A stretch of 64,000 nt of DNA. Source: Parapedobacter koreensis (lineage in GTDB: Bacteria; Bacteroidota; Bacteroidia; Sphingobacteriales; Sphingobacteriaceae). Under the pieces are notes generated by a model, which was given only the letters and a program-made list of their open reading frames with translations, ran no database searches and was not told where the DNA came from. Location: the NCBI RefSeq assembly GCF_900109365.1, contig NZ_FNZR01000005.1:304898-368897 (forward strand), in the 5' to 3' direction. Shown one piece after another: positions 10,001-18,052 of this stretch (the stretch's first letter is position 1; every line of letters begins with the position of its first letter). Both the position numbers and the translations under genes were made by a program.

Positions 10001-10290
10001 GGCGATCGGATCTCGAATCCCCCTTGTTCATCAGACTGTGTCCCTATTTCTGAACCCTTTATGTTGATGGTCACGCCAGCAAGCGGCGTTCCCTTGTCGT
10101 CGGTGACCTTACCCTTTACCACCCGCTGTGTTGTATCGGATAAAGCCGTGTCCCGTTTAATCGTGTCCTGTTGAATGGTTTGTTGGCTGAAAATCAGGAG
10201 GGACGCAGCATGGCTTTCTAAATCGCCACCAAGGAACAACATACAGCAACTGACGCCCCAGAGCACTTGCGGGCAAACACGTTTTTTCAT
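7099..10290 (-). CDS. SusC/RagA-family TonB-linked outer-membrane transporter
   Basis: A 1063-aa TonB-dependent transporter. After the signal peptide come a carboxypeptidase-regulatory-like domain (about residues 57-131, VVKGKVTDDKGTPLAGVTI), a TonB-box-like EEVVVIGYGT (137-146), the plug domain with the SusC signature NPLYVIDGIQ, and a beta-barrel ending in Phe. It lacks the N-terminal STN domain, so it is not directly tied to an anti-sigma factor. A Ca-loop-like DRNGDGVINEQD near the C-terminus is common in this family. It forms an operon with the downstream SusD gene and has its own promoter. Confidence 0.96.
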   Translation of the reverse strand: MKKRVCPQVLWGVSCCMLFLGGDLESHAASLLIFSQQTIQQDTIKRDTALSDTTQRVVKGKVTDDKGTPLAGVTINIKGSEIGTQSDEQGGFEIRSPTDSATMLLFSMLGFEPFEMPMSVANGQTIILIPSEAETLEEVVVIGYGTVRRENLTGAVSSLEGSAFQNNAITNTEDGIAGKIAGVRVSQSTGGPGKAANIKIRGINSITASSNPLYVIDGIQQDHMRNVNPRDIASMEVLKDAASAAIYGARGGNGVIVITTKEGAEGKTKVDASAYTGYQEVDRFLPMMNTQEYTAYIRYLRDSRFQQAGGDLTLPLTGRPAEFQYPESYLNPASLPDNNWQDIVYHNAPMQNYALTVSGGGEVGTFLLSGSYLRQDGVMQHTGFERYNLRANTSFDIGNKWRLGANVATSFNIMNDPNTDGKESNAHYALAMPPVVGIDENTVATGFSPAQTYVNPLARLREMAARSRANEIQLNSFAEYKPIETLTLRTQLGYIFAHAAYNEFVPANVNPGAQAIGYASSTDNGTFSIQNTATYRPYLGDDHILEILGGQQYEFIRQDILAASGDGYPNDLLPTLNNANNPLLASTTIGESATASFFGRVQYQWLDRYLISASARYDGSSRFGSNNKWGLFPAVSAGWKINSEPFLNEVEWLSLLKIRGSVGKAGNDRIGNYEHISLLGRQDYNLNGKRVIGLVPSNIANENLSWETTLSRDIGLDFWLLDNRIQLTADAYFNKTSNLLLNVPTSRVSGFSTIRSNIGEVTNRGFELQLTTENIKNEAFTWTTSLNFSKNNNRVRSLAPGINEIIQLSTLNDFNAYATIVGQPIGSFFMYQTDGVLLPEHFDAEGNALVPVVNGQLEGNIRIVDRNGDGVINEQDHTIVGNAQPDFLWGLSSRLGYKGFDFSFDIQGQQGGDLFYLGRRGFNNGLGEGTNQYRDWLHAYKPQRFQGNIPIGIDMSWDGETPSVVGVNPVYNDTWIYDATFVRIRNVTLGYNFANSVLKKWNVGAIRLYIMADNLHTFTRYPGSNPEANNTGGGGTSENTQPGTDYGGYPISKRFTMGVNVSF

Positions 10291-10353
10291 AGCCGTCTAA
10301 ATTATTTTTCAACCATTGCCTTCCAACGGTTGTCTAGCGTATGCGTTTGTTTT

Positions 10354-10361
10354 CAAAGGTA
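10354..10361 (-). promoter_or_regulatory. -7 promoter box TACCTTTG of the susCD operon
   Basis: TAnnTTTG match on the minus strand, 63 bases before the SusC ATG. No good -33 TTTG is present at about 19 bases, so the promoter may need an activator. A perfect 18-bp palindrome lies 36 bases further upstream (10397-10414). Confidence 0.5.
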
Positions 10362-10396
10362 TGCTGGACAAACTAATATACAGCGTTGGGATAGGT

Positions 10397-10414
10397 TTTG
10401 TTTTAGAAAACAAA
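10397..10414. promoter_or_regulatory. 18-bp palindrome upstream of susCD (possible operator)
   Basis: TTTGTTTT-AG-AAAACAAA, 8-bp perfect arms with a 2-base centre, between the antiporter stop and the SusC promoter. Position and symmetry suit a dimeric regulator. It is AT-rich, so chance is possible. Confidence 0.35.
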
Positions 10415-10460
10415 CATATGTGTGTGGGAGAGCACGCCCATCAAGGGATGGACATGCTAT

Positions 10461-12062
10461 TTATTGCCTGTTCAGTCGCGCTTCTTCCAGATCAAGGTTG
10501 TGTTCTAAATCCCGGATTACTTCATCATCATACCGTTTTTCTTCCGCGATTCGGTGCAGTTCGGTGCGGCGCAATTCCAATATCTCAAGTGCGATTTTCT
10601 TCTGAAGGCGCCTCACCGAGACCAGTTCTTCTTTTTTGAGATCCTCGTTTAGGGCCAGTTCGGTCGCTTGGATACTGCGGACAAACTGTTCCCTGACCCG
10701 TGCAATTGTTTCATGTGTGGCCATCTCTTGGCCATAGTGGGTGTCAAGGTGTACAATGGCCTGCTTGGCCAGCCTTAGCCGGATAGACTCCACTTGGTCT
10801 TCAATGGGGATTACGTCATCGATTTCCTTCACGTTGAGCAGACGGAGAAATACCGGCAGGGTGAGCCCTTGGAATACGAGGGTGACCAAGATGACAACGA
10901 AGGTAATGAACAGAATCAAGTTGCGCTGGGGGAATGGTTCGCCATTGGCCATGAGTGGAATAGCGAGCGCCGAAGCCAGGGAGACTACGCCGCGCATACC
11001 GGCCCAGCCGATGATAAAGGGGAGCTTTAATCCGGGGCTGCGTTCGCGCTTGCGTATGGTGGGGCTCAACCAACGGGGTAAGTAATCCATCAGATAGACC
11101 ATCACAATACGGATAACGATAACAATAGCGGATATCAGCAACGCATATTGGATGGCCTCTTCCTTGGAATAATCACCCAACCCCTGCATGATGACAGGCA
11201 ATTCCAATCCGATGAGGATGAATACAAACCCATTGAGGAGAAAACCTACGGTTTCCCATACCTCCTTAGTCTGCATGCGGGTATGGTAGTTGAGGTAATC
11301 CTTGGAGCGGAAAGATAAGAATAGCCCACCGCTCACTACGGCGAGTACGCCAGACCATTCCAGTTCTTCGGCCACGATATACATGATGTAGGGTGCAATG
11401 AGGGTGATGGGCGTGGTGATGCTGGATGACCGCGCCCAGTAGCGCAGGATGAAATACAGCAGGTGGCCGATGACCAGTCCTACGAATACCCCCATCACGG
11501 CCAGCACCATAAACTCAACGGCTGCCTCCTGTATGACGAACTGGCCGGTGATGACCGCTGCCACTGCGAAGCGGAATACCGTGAGGGATGCGGCATCATT
11601 TACCAAGCTTTCGCCCTCCAGGGTGGCAATGCCCCGACGGGGCATGACGAGACCTTTCAAGACGGAGGTTGCTGCTACAGCATCAGGCGGGGAAATAATT
11701 CCACCAAGCAAAAAGCCCAGGGCAAGTGTAAATCCCGGGATGATATTGACCGAAAAATAGGCAATAGCCAGGGATGTGACAAATACCATCCCAAATCCCA
11801 TTAGCAGGATGGAACGTTTCCATCGCCAGAAATTATTCCATGAGGTATACCAAGCGGCTTCGAACAGCAAGGGCGGCAGAAAAATTAGAAAAATCATGTC
11901 GGGATCGACAACGATGCTCGGAATCCCCGGAATGAAACTTATTCCGAGGCCTCCGATGACCAAGAATATTGGATAAGAGATATTAATGCGCTGGCTGAGC
12001 AGGTAAAGTAGCGCCATTGCGAAGAACAGCGCCAGTATGAGGAGCAGTTGGTGTTCGATCAT
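10461..12062 (-). CDS. CPA1-family Na+/H+ antiporter (NhaP/NHE-like)
   Basis: A 533-aa inner-membrane antiporter with about 12 hydrophobic segments in the first 400 residues, followed by a charged, helical cytoplasmic tail (about 420-533, DQVESIRLRLAKQ onward). Family motifs are FLPPLLFEAAWYTSW, GGIISPPDAVAATS (the ion-binding ND/DP-type helix region) and LEGESLVNDAASLTVF. The length and tail match the bacterial Na+/H+ antiporter family. It follows the efflux adaptor gene after 60 bases on the same strand but has its own -7 box five bases before the ATG. It probably serves pH and sodium homeostasis. Confidence 0.9.
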   Translation of the reverse strand: MIEHQLLLILALFFAMALLYLLSQRINISYPIFLVIGGLGISFIPGIPSIVVDPDMIFLIFLPPLLFEAAWYTSWNNFWRWKRSILLMGFGMVFVTSLAIAYFSVNIIPGFTLALGFLLGGIISPPDAVAATSVLKGLVMPRRGIATLEGESLVNDAASLTVFRFAVAAVITGQFVIQEAAVEFMVLAVMGVFVGLVIGHLLYFILRYWARSSSITTPITLIAPYIMYIVAEELEWSGVLAVVSGGLFLSFRSKDYLNYHTRMQTKEVWETVGFLLNGFVFILIGLELPVIMQGLGDYSKEEAIQYALLISAIVIVIRIVMVYLMDYLPRWLSPTIRKRERSPGLKLPFIIGWAGMRGVVSLASALAIPLMANGEPFPQRNLILFITFVVILVTLVFQGLTLPVFLRLLNVKEIDDVIPIEDQVESIRLRLAKQAIVHLDTHYGQEMATHETIARVREQFVRSIQATELALNEDLKKEELVSVRRLQKKIALEILELRRTELHRIAEEKRYDDEVIRDLEHNLDLEEARLNRQ

Positions 12063-12067
12063 GGCGG

Positions 12068-12075
12068 CAAAAATA
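12068..12075 (-). promoter_or_regulatory. -7 promoter box TATTTTTG of the antiporter gene
   Basis: TAnnTTTG on the minus strand, ending five bases before the ATG at 12062. Implies a leaderless transcript that separates the antiporter from the efflux operon. Confidence 0.5.
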
Positions 12076-12122
12076 CATTTTTCTAAACAAACAACCGCTT
12101 GATGCGGGTATTGGGTATTGGT

Positions 12123-13244
12123 TTAAGGCGAAGAAAGCGTAGCCGTTACAGGGGAATCATTTCTAATTTCTTCCGTTGCCCGTTGGATGAGCCAGTCTCC
12201 TTCCTTAATATCGCCGAATATTTCGGTCCGGTCTGCCGTGGTATTTCCCTTGGTGATTGGTACCCAAACGGCTTTATTGTCTTCTACCTTAATGACAAAT
12301 ATACCCTGCGTACTGTTTAAAACAGCAGATGAAGGTACGGCAAAACCATTGGCAAGGCCACCGAGCGGGATATGCACCTCGGCCACCATACCGGGCAATA
12401 ATTGTTTTTGGTTATTGTTTACGTCTATCTCGATACGTTGGGAGCGTAGCCGGGTATCCAGGGCTCCTGCTAATCGGCTCACGCTAGCCGTGAACGGCTG
12501 GCTGGGAAGGGATTTGACGGTGAACGTCACTTCGCCGTTTTTCTGGAGGTAGCCGGTGTACGACTCCGGAACGCTAACCACCAACCGGAGATGCTGGTGA
12601 TCCTGCAAGGTGAAAATAGGTGCCTCCGAGCCACGTCCCGAAGGCCCCACATAGGCTCCGGCGCTCACATTGCGGGCCGTGATGACACCGCTGAAGGGCG
12701 CACGTATTTCCAGGTAATTGCGTATGTCGGTCACCTCGGTATGGGCGGCTTTAGCAGCTTCCAGCTGGGCGAGATCGGCGTTCTGGCGGGCTAAAGCAAG
12801 ATCCAAATCGTTTTGCGATACCGTGCCGGGGGTCTTGCTGGTTTGCACCAGCCGCTCATATGTGGCCTTGCTGGCCAAGTAGGTAGCTTCTTGTGATTTG
12901 AGCCGTGATGCCGCACCTAATAACTGCGAATTGAGCTCGGGGGCCTCCAGCGTAGCCAGCAGCTGCCCAGTTTGCACCTCGCTGCCGACGTCTGCATGCA
13001 GTGTTTTGATAAAGCTGCTCACCTTGGCGTACAGATCGACTTGTTGGTAGGCAATCAATTCCCCTGGTATTTTGAGTGTTGATGAAAGGCGCTCCGGTTT
13101 CAACTCAAATGCCGCAATCGACGGTGCCGCTTCTGCTTCAACGGCTAATTCACCGGACTCGCCCTCCGCATTCGAGGAACCACAGGCCTGCCAAATAGCG
13201 GCGGTCGCGACCAGTGTGATTATGGGAACAATTCTAATGCTCAT
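12123..13244 (-). CDS. Periplasmic adaptor (membrane fusion) subunit of an RND efflux system
   Basis: A 373-aa adaptor linking the RND pump to the outer-membrane factor. The N-terminal signal segment ends IWQACGSS, a weak lipobox. It continues with a barrel/lipoyl half (KVSSFIKTLHADVGSEVQTGQLLATLEAPELN), an alpha-hairpin (about residues 80-150), the second lipoyl half (IRAPFSGVITARNVSAGAYVG in outline) and beta-barrel and membrane-proximal domains. The open frame runs up to 13337, but the ATG at 13244 gives a proper signal peptide and overlaps the pump gene's stop by 11 bases, which suggests translational coupling. Confidence 0.92.
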   Translation of the reverse strand: MSIRIVPIITLVATAAIWQACGSSNAEGESGELAVEAEAAPSIAAFELKPERLSSTLKIPGELIAYQQVDLYAKVSSFIKTLHADVGSEVQTGQLLATLEAPELNSQLLGAASRLKSQEATYLASKATYERLVQTSKTPGTVSQNDLDLALARQNADLAQLEAAKAAHTEVTDIRNYLEIRAPFSGVITARNVSAGAYVGPSGRGSEAPIFTLQDHQHLRLVVSVPESYTGYLQKNGEVTFTVKSLPSQPFTASVSRLAGALDTRLRSQRIEIDVNNNQKQLLPGMVAEVHIPLGGLANGFAVPSSAVLNSTQGIFVIKVEDNKAVWVPITKGNTTADRTEIFGDIKEGDWLIQRATEEIRNDSPVTATLSSP

Positions 13245-16200
13245 GTTTCGACTGAATATAATGTTTACTTTCTTCATCTTCCGGATCCAAGGACACACTT
13301 TGAGTAGAGGTCCGTGCTTGGCCCCAACCGAATACAAGGGGCAGAATAAATAATGCTGCTATCGTGGAAGCGGCCAGCCCCCCGATAACTGCGCGGCCCA
13401 ACGGCGAAGATTGGTCCCCTCCCTCGCCATGCCCGATGGCCATAGGGATCATCCCGGCAATCATCGCCAAAGCCGTCATCAGGATGGGTCGCATCCGTAA
13501 TGCCGCTGCTTCACGGGCGGCCAACAATGCATCCCCGCTATGCTTGCGGAGTTGCTCCGCGTTGGTAATGAGCAGGACGGCATTGGATATGGACACACCT
13601 ACCGACATGATCATCCCCATATACGATTGGAGATTCAATGTAGACCCTGTAGCCATCAATAGGAGCAACGAACCGACAATTACGGCCGGCACCGTAGCCA
13701 GTACGATTCCCGATACGATAAACGACTGGAAATTGGCCGCCAGCATTAAGAAGATAACCACGATAGCGACAATCAGCCCGTTTTCCAAACTGCTCATCGT
13801 ATCATCCAATGTTTGGCTCAATCCGATCAACTCTATACTGAGCCCACGGGGCAGTTCGCCCAATGAAGCCAAGGCGGCTTTTACACCTTTTGAGGCGGTG
13901 TTCAAATCCACATCGTTGAGGTTGGCTGTAACGGATAACATGGGGAGTGCCCCTAAGTTGTCATTTTCACCGTTGGTGGTGCCGGTAGTGATTGTCGCCA
14001 CGTCGCCGAGCACCGGACGCGTACTGTTGCTGAGCAGCGGTATCTCTGCAATATCGTCGATGCTGGACATCTGGCTCTCAGGTACTTGTACCTGTACGCT
14101 GTAGCTATAACCAGCTTCTTGATCTACCCATGTGCTCTTTTCCGTAAAGCGAGAGGAGGATGTGGCCGCGATGAGTGAGCGGCTTACGTCGGTCATGTCC
14201 AATCCAAGCTGTGCAGCTCGTACGCGATCAACCTCGATATTGATAGCCGGGTAGTTGATGGATTGACCCAATTGCACATCCCTAAGATAAGGTATAGCAG
14301 CGAGTTTATCTATGACGTGTTGGGCGTATTCGCGGCTCAATGCCTTGTCTCGTCCGGACAACCGTACCTCGATGGGCGTGGGCGATCCTTGGCTGAGTAT
14401 TTTTTCTGTAAGTTCGATGGGTTCAAACGAAAGTTTTACTCCCGGTAAATCTTTTTCCAACTGGTTGCGGATACGATCCTTTAGCGCATCCAGATCCGTT
14501 TGATAGTGTTCGGACAACGCCACCTGGATTACCGCCTCATGGGGTTGAGCCATCCATAAGAAAATTGGACTGATGGAAAACAACGACGGGTGGTTGCCCA
14601 CGTAGGCAGATGTAATGGAAATATGCTCCGCGCCGACAATCCCTTTGATAGCCGCTATGGCATCGAGTGTAGTTTTTTCGGTATGTTCGATACGGGTACC
14701 TTCCTCCCCGCGCAAGCGCACCTGGAACTGGCGCCCGTTTACTTTGGGCAATACGTCCCGGCCGATGCTGGCCATGAGTAGTGTCGCTACACCGCAAACA
14801 ACCAAAATATAGGTGCCAACGATTGGCTTGCGGTAGGGCATCATCCGTTCGATAAACCGGAGGTAGCGCATGCGCAAGCGCTCGAAGAAGCTCACCTTGC
14901 CGTCACGGTTGCTGTCTTCCCGTTCCACCAATACTTTCTTTTGATTCCAGGTGTCTTCTTCACCCTCGGCATCCAGGCCCGAAGCCGCAAACTCCTCCGC
15001 GTCGCTCATGATCTGCCCACGGTTGTTTTTATGATGCTTGGCCTTCATGATCCAATTGGCCATCACCGGCACAAACGTCTGCGCCAAAAAGTAAGAAACA
15101 ATCATGCTGAAGCCGATAGCGAGCGCCAAAGGTAGGAATAAGGATCCCGGTATACCACCCATCGTAAATGCCGGAGCAAACACGGCGAGGATACAGAGTA
15201 GGATGAGCAATTTGGGAAATGCGATTTCTTTACAAGCATCCCAGATGGCCAAGGCCTTTGGCTTGCCCATATCCAGGTGCTGGTGTATATTTTCAATCGT
15301 GACGGTACTTTCATCCACCAAGATGCCGATTGCTAAAGCGAGTCCGCTGAGTGTCATGATGTTGATGGTCTGTCCAAAAAGGCTGAGAAACAAGACCCCA
15401 GAAATGATCGACGTTGGAATGGTAAGGATGACAATCAATGCACCTCGCAGATCACCTAAAAACAGGATGACCATCAGACCCGTAAGGATAGCTCCGATAG
15501 CTCCTTCGGTGAGCAAGCTTTTCACCGAATTGATGACATAAGTGGATTGGTCAAACTCGTAACTTAGTTGGACGTCTTCGGGGAGCTGACTTTGTATGGT
15601 GGACATTGCCTTTTTCAAGTTTTGTACGACTTCCCAAGTAGAGGCATCGGCACTTTTGGACACGTTGAGGTATACCGAGCGTCGGCCATTGACCAATGCA
15701 TATCCTGCAGTGACGTCAGCTCCGTCTTCTACCGAAGCCACATCGCGGAGGTAGAGGTTGGATACCCCGCCCTTGAAAAGGGGAACGTTTTCAAAATCCT
15801 TTATATCGCGGATCAATGTATTTGTGGGCGTGATGTAGTTTTTATCGCCCACGCGGACATTGCCCGAAGGAGACGTTTGGTTGTTGAACCGCAGTGCGGC
15901 GACCAATTGGTCCGGCGACAGGTTGTGGGAGCGTAATCGTTCGGGATCTACTTTGATGACCACCGTGCGTACATTGCCTCCGAAGGGTGGTGGTGCTACG
16001 AGACCCGGAATCTGCGTAAAGGATGCCCGCACATAAACGTTTGCCAAATTAGCCAAATCATTGTTATTGCGTGTAGCACTGCTTAGTACCAATTGGCCGA
16101 CAGGGAGTGTAGACGCGTCAAACCGGATAATGAATGGCGGGTTTGAGCCTGCCGGAAATACCGCTTGGATGCGGTTGGCAAATCCGGTAAGTTCAGCTGC

Positions 16201-16512
16201 CGCCTGTGCCATATTGGTGCCGGGATAAAAGTTGATTTTCATCAACGTGAGGCCCTGGATATTCTTGGTTTCAATGCTCTTAATGCCATTGACAAACAGC
16301 ATGATATTGATATATTGTTTGCCAAACATCGCCTCCATCTGGTCAGGTGTGTAACCTGCAAACGGATGGGAAAGGTAAATGACCGGCAAATCAAGTTTCG
16401 GAAAAATATCCACCTTGATGGTGCTGGTCGCCTTAATGCCAAAGAAAAACAGGCCAGCTACGACGACGAGAATGGTAATGGGCTTACGGAGTGCAAAACG
16501 GATTAAATTCAT
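13234..16512 (-). CDS. RND efflux pump, inner-membrane subunit (AcrB/MdtB-like), with an EF-hand-like loop
   Basis: A 1092-aa proton-driven pump of the AcrB superfamily. It has the N-terminal TM1, a large periplasmic domain, TM2-TM6, a linker, TM7, a second periplasmic domain and TM8-TM12. Typical segments are LALAIGILVDESTVTIENI (TM4-type with Asp) and PAVIVGSLLLLMATGSTLN near TM10. The linker between TM6 and TM7 (about residues 490-560) is long and acidic. It holds DSNRDGKVSFFE (533-544), a full match to the 12-residue EF-hand loop pattern. The pump lies between the outer-membrane factor and adaptor genes in one operon. Substrates could be drugs, detergents or metals; the sequence does not decide. 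Confidence 0.94.
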   Translation of the reverse strand: MNLIRFALRKPITILVVVAGLFFFGIKATSTIKVDIFPKLDLPVIYLSHPFAGYTPDQMEAMFGKQYINIMLFVNGIKSIETKNIQGLTLMKINFYPGTNMAQAAAELTGFANRIQAVFPAGSNPPFIIRFDASTLPVGQLVLSSATRNNNDLANLANVYVRASFTQIPGLVAPPPFGGNVRTVVIKVDPERLRSHNLSPDQLVAALRFNNQTSPSGNVRVGDKNYITPTNTLIRDIKDFENVPLFKGGVSNLYLRDVASVEDGADVTAGYALVNGRRSVYLNVSKSADASTWEVVQNLKKAMSTIQSQLPEDVQLSYEFDQSTYVINSVKSLLTEGAIGAILTGLMVILFLGDLRGALIVILTIPTSIISGVLFLSLFGQTINIMTLSGLALAIGILVDESTVTIENIHQHLDMGKPKALAIWDACKEIAFPKLLILLCILAVFAPAFTMGGIPGSLFLPLALAIGFSMIVSYFLAQTFVPVMANWIMKAKHHKNNRGQIMSDAEEFAASGLDAEGEEDTWNQKKVLVEREDSNRDGKVSFFERLRMRYLRFIERMMPYRKPIVGTYILVVCGVATLLMASIGRDVLPKVNGRQFQVRLRGEEGTRIEHTEKTTLDAIAAIKGIVGAEHISITSAYVGNHPSLFSISPIFLWMAQPHEAVIQVALSEHYQTDLDALKDRIRNQLEKDLPGVKLSFEPIELTEKILSQGSPTPIEVRLSGRDKALSREYAQHVIDKLAAIPYLRDVQLGQSINYPAINIEVDRVRAAQLGLDMTDVSRSLIAATSSSRFTEKSTWVDQEAGYSYSVQVQVPESQMSSIDDIAEIPLLSNSTRPVLGDVATITTGTTNGENDNLGALPMLSVTANLNDVDLNTASKGVKAALASLGELPRGLSIELIGLSQTLDDTMSSLENGLIVAIVVIFLMLAANFQSFIVSGIVLATVPAVIVGSLLLLMATGSTLNLQSYMGMIMSVGVSISNAVLLITNAEQLRKHSGDALLAAREAAALRMRPILMTALAMIAGMIPMAIGHGEGGDQSSPLGRAVIGGLAASTIAALFILPLVFGWGQARTSTQSVSLDPEDEESKHYIQSKHEH

Positions 16513-16526
16513 AGACGGCTATAGTT

Positions 16527-17930
16527 CTATAGTTCATTCATAAAAAGACCAAAATCTCCCGCAGCGGCGGCTTTGAGGAGGAAAGCTTGCCATACATTAT
16601 TGTAGGCGATATCCCGGTCGGTTTCTGCACGGACCAACGCATACAGCGCTTGGGTGACATCGACTAAGTTGGCTAAGCCGTTGTTGTATAGCACACTTCG
16701 CTGCTGGTAAGCTTCCGCTGCAGCGTCTACCTGTATGGGTGCTTCCCGGTAGTTTTCCAGCGCGTTCGTGATCTTTACATCGGCCAGGTGCAATTGGGTC
16801 GAAAGCTGCTGGTTGGCCAGCTGGTATTCTTCTTGTAAGCCCTTGGAAATGAGTTTTTGGGCTTTTACCTGCGCTGCAACGCGTGATACCTGGGTGATAT
16901 TCCAGGTGATGCCCAGTCCCAGCAGGTAATTGGTGCGGGTGGGATTTACGCCATCCCAATAGTTTTGGGTGTATGCGCGTTGGTTCTGTGCATAATTGCT
17001 GGAAAATCCGGAGGCTCGCGTTTGCAATACGCCCACCAGCGACACGGTGGGGAGGCCGAGTGTTTTCAAGTACTTCGCTTGCCGGTCACTGAAGTCGACC
17101 CGGCTTTTATACCACTGTAGTTCAGGATGCTGCGACAATGCCGAATCGCCCACCGCTTCGCCCAAAATATTGGGAATGCGGCTGACAAAAAAGGTGTCAA
17201 GCTGAAATTCCGTAGGCTCCACGCCCATCAGCACAGCAAGCTGGGTGGCTTGTTCTTGCTCCAGGTCCTGGGCTTTGACCAATGTGATGTGTGCGTTGGA
17301 AACTTCCGCATTGGCTTGGGAGGAGTCCACGCCAGCGATGAGCCCGTTCAAGGCTCGGACCACCGTAACTCGGCGGAAGGTATCCGCCCGGGCCAAGTTT
17401 TTGCGATAGGATTCCGTGAGCCGTTGCGCGGCTAATAAGTTGAGGTAAGCCGCAGCTACCTTCACGCGGTGCTGGAATAATTCCTGCTGATAATCCTGTT
17501 GGTCGCGCACGGCGGCGGCTTCCGCCGTCTTAATCCGCTCTTGTGCACGGCCGAAGGCGAAAACGTCCCAATTGATGTTGCCTAAATACAAAGCCCCGAA
17601 TGCCGAATTCCAATTCTGGTCGGGCAGGGGCAATCCAGAGGAGCTTACCCCTAGCCCCCCGAACCCGTACGACGGCCCATTTTGTCCGTTGACCGTACCG
17701 TAGACCTGTTGGGCAGACAACGAAAAGTTGGGCAGGTAATCCCGCTTGGCTTGTGAAACTGCTGCGTCTGCTGCCGCTGCATAGGCGGCTTTGGCTTTAA
17801 TTCGTCCGTAATTGTCTGCTGCAATTTGGATAGCTTGCTTGAGGGAAAGTGGCTGCTGTGCCTGCAAGGGACAACGGAAACCTGTTAAAATGCATGTAAA
17901 TAACAGCAAATAACGAGAAATAAATCGCAT
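16527..17930 (-). CDS. TolC-family outer-membrane factor of the RND efflux system
   Basis: A 467-aa protein with a signal peptide ending near LQAQQ. It has the duplicated coiled-coil/beta-strand layout of TolC proteins: LSLKQAIQIAADNYGRIKAKAAY at the start, and a second helical repeat ending in VDVTQALYALVRAETDRDIAYNNVWQAF in outline. It is the first gene of the operon and is followed by the pump after 14 bases. Its promoter (17966-17973) is preceded by three 11-bp-spaced repeats that fit an OmpR-type response regulator. Confidence 0.93.
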   Translation of the reverse strand: MRFISRYLLLFTCILTGFRCPLQAQQPLSLKQAIQIAADNYGRIKAKAAYAAAADAAVSQAKRDYLPNFSLSAQQVYGTVNGQNGPSYGFGGLGVSSSGLPLPDQNWNSAFGALYLGNINWDVFAFGRAQERIKTAEAAAVRDQQDYQQELFQHRVKVAAAYLNLLAAQRLTESYRKNLARADTFRRVTVVRALNGLIAGVDSSQANAEVSNAHITLVKAQDLEQEQATQLAVLMGVEPTEFQLDTFFVSRIPNILGEAVGDSALSQHPELQWYKSRVDFSDRQAKYLKTLGLPTVSLVGVLQTRASGFSSNYAQNQRAYTQNYWDGVNPTRTNYLLGLGITWNITQVSRVAAQVKAQKLISKGLQEEYQLANQQLSTQLHLADVKITNALENYREAPIQVDAAAEAYQQRSVLYNNGLANLVDVTQALYALVRAETDRDIAYNNVWQAFLLKAAAAGDFGLFMNEL

Positions 17931-17965
17931 AGTTGACCGGATGTAAAGTATCTGCTTGTATAAGG

Positions 17966-17973
17966 CAAATATA
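17966..17973 (-). promoter_or_regulatory. -7 promoter box TATATTTG of the efflux operon
   Basis: TAnnTTTG on the minus strand, 35 bases before the ATG of the outer-membrane-factor gene. No TTTG is at the standard -33 position; that place is taken by the direct repeats at 17984-18011. Confidence 0.6.
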
Positions 17974-17983
17974 CCGCACTATT

Positions 17984-18011
17984 TTGAAGCAATTTTGAAG
18001 AAATGTTTAAG
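17984..18011 (-). promoter_or_regulatory. Direct repeats with 11-bp period, probable response-regulator site of the efflux operon
   Basis: On the plus strand TTGAAG occurs at 17984-17989 and 17995-18000, with a weaker TTTAAG at 18006-18011, each exactly 11 bp apart. OmpR/PhoB-family regulators bind such helical-phase repeats. The first repeat begins 10 bp upstream of the -7 box, the same spacing as in the regulator's own promoter (20059-20075). Confidence 0.55.
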
Positions 18012-18052
18012 ATAGCAAACAACTACGTAACAAAAATGTATAGGGTTTGCGA

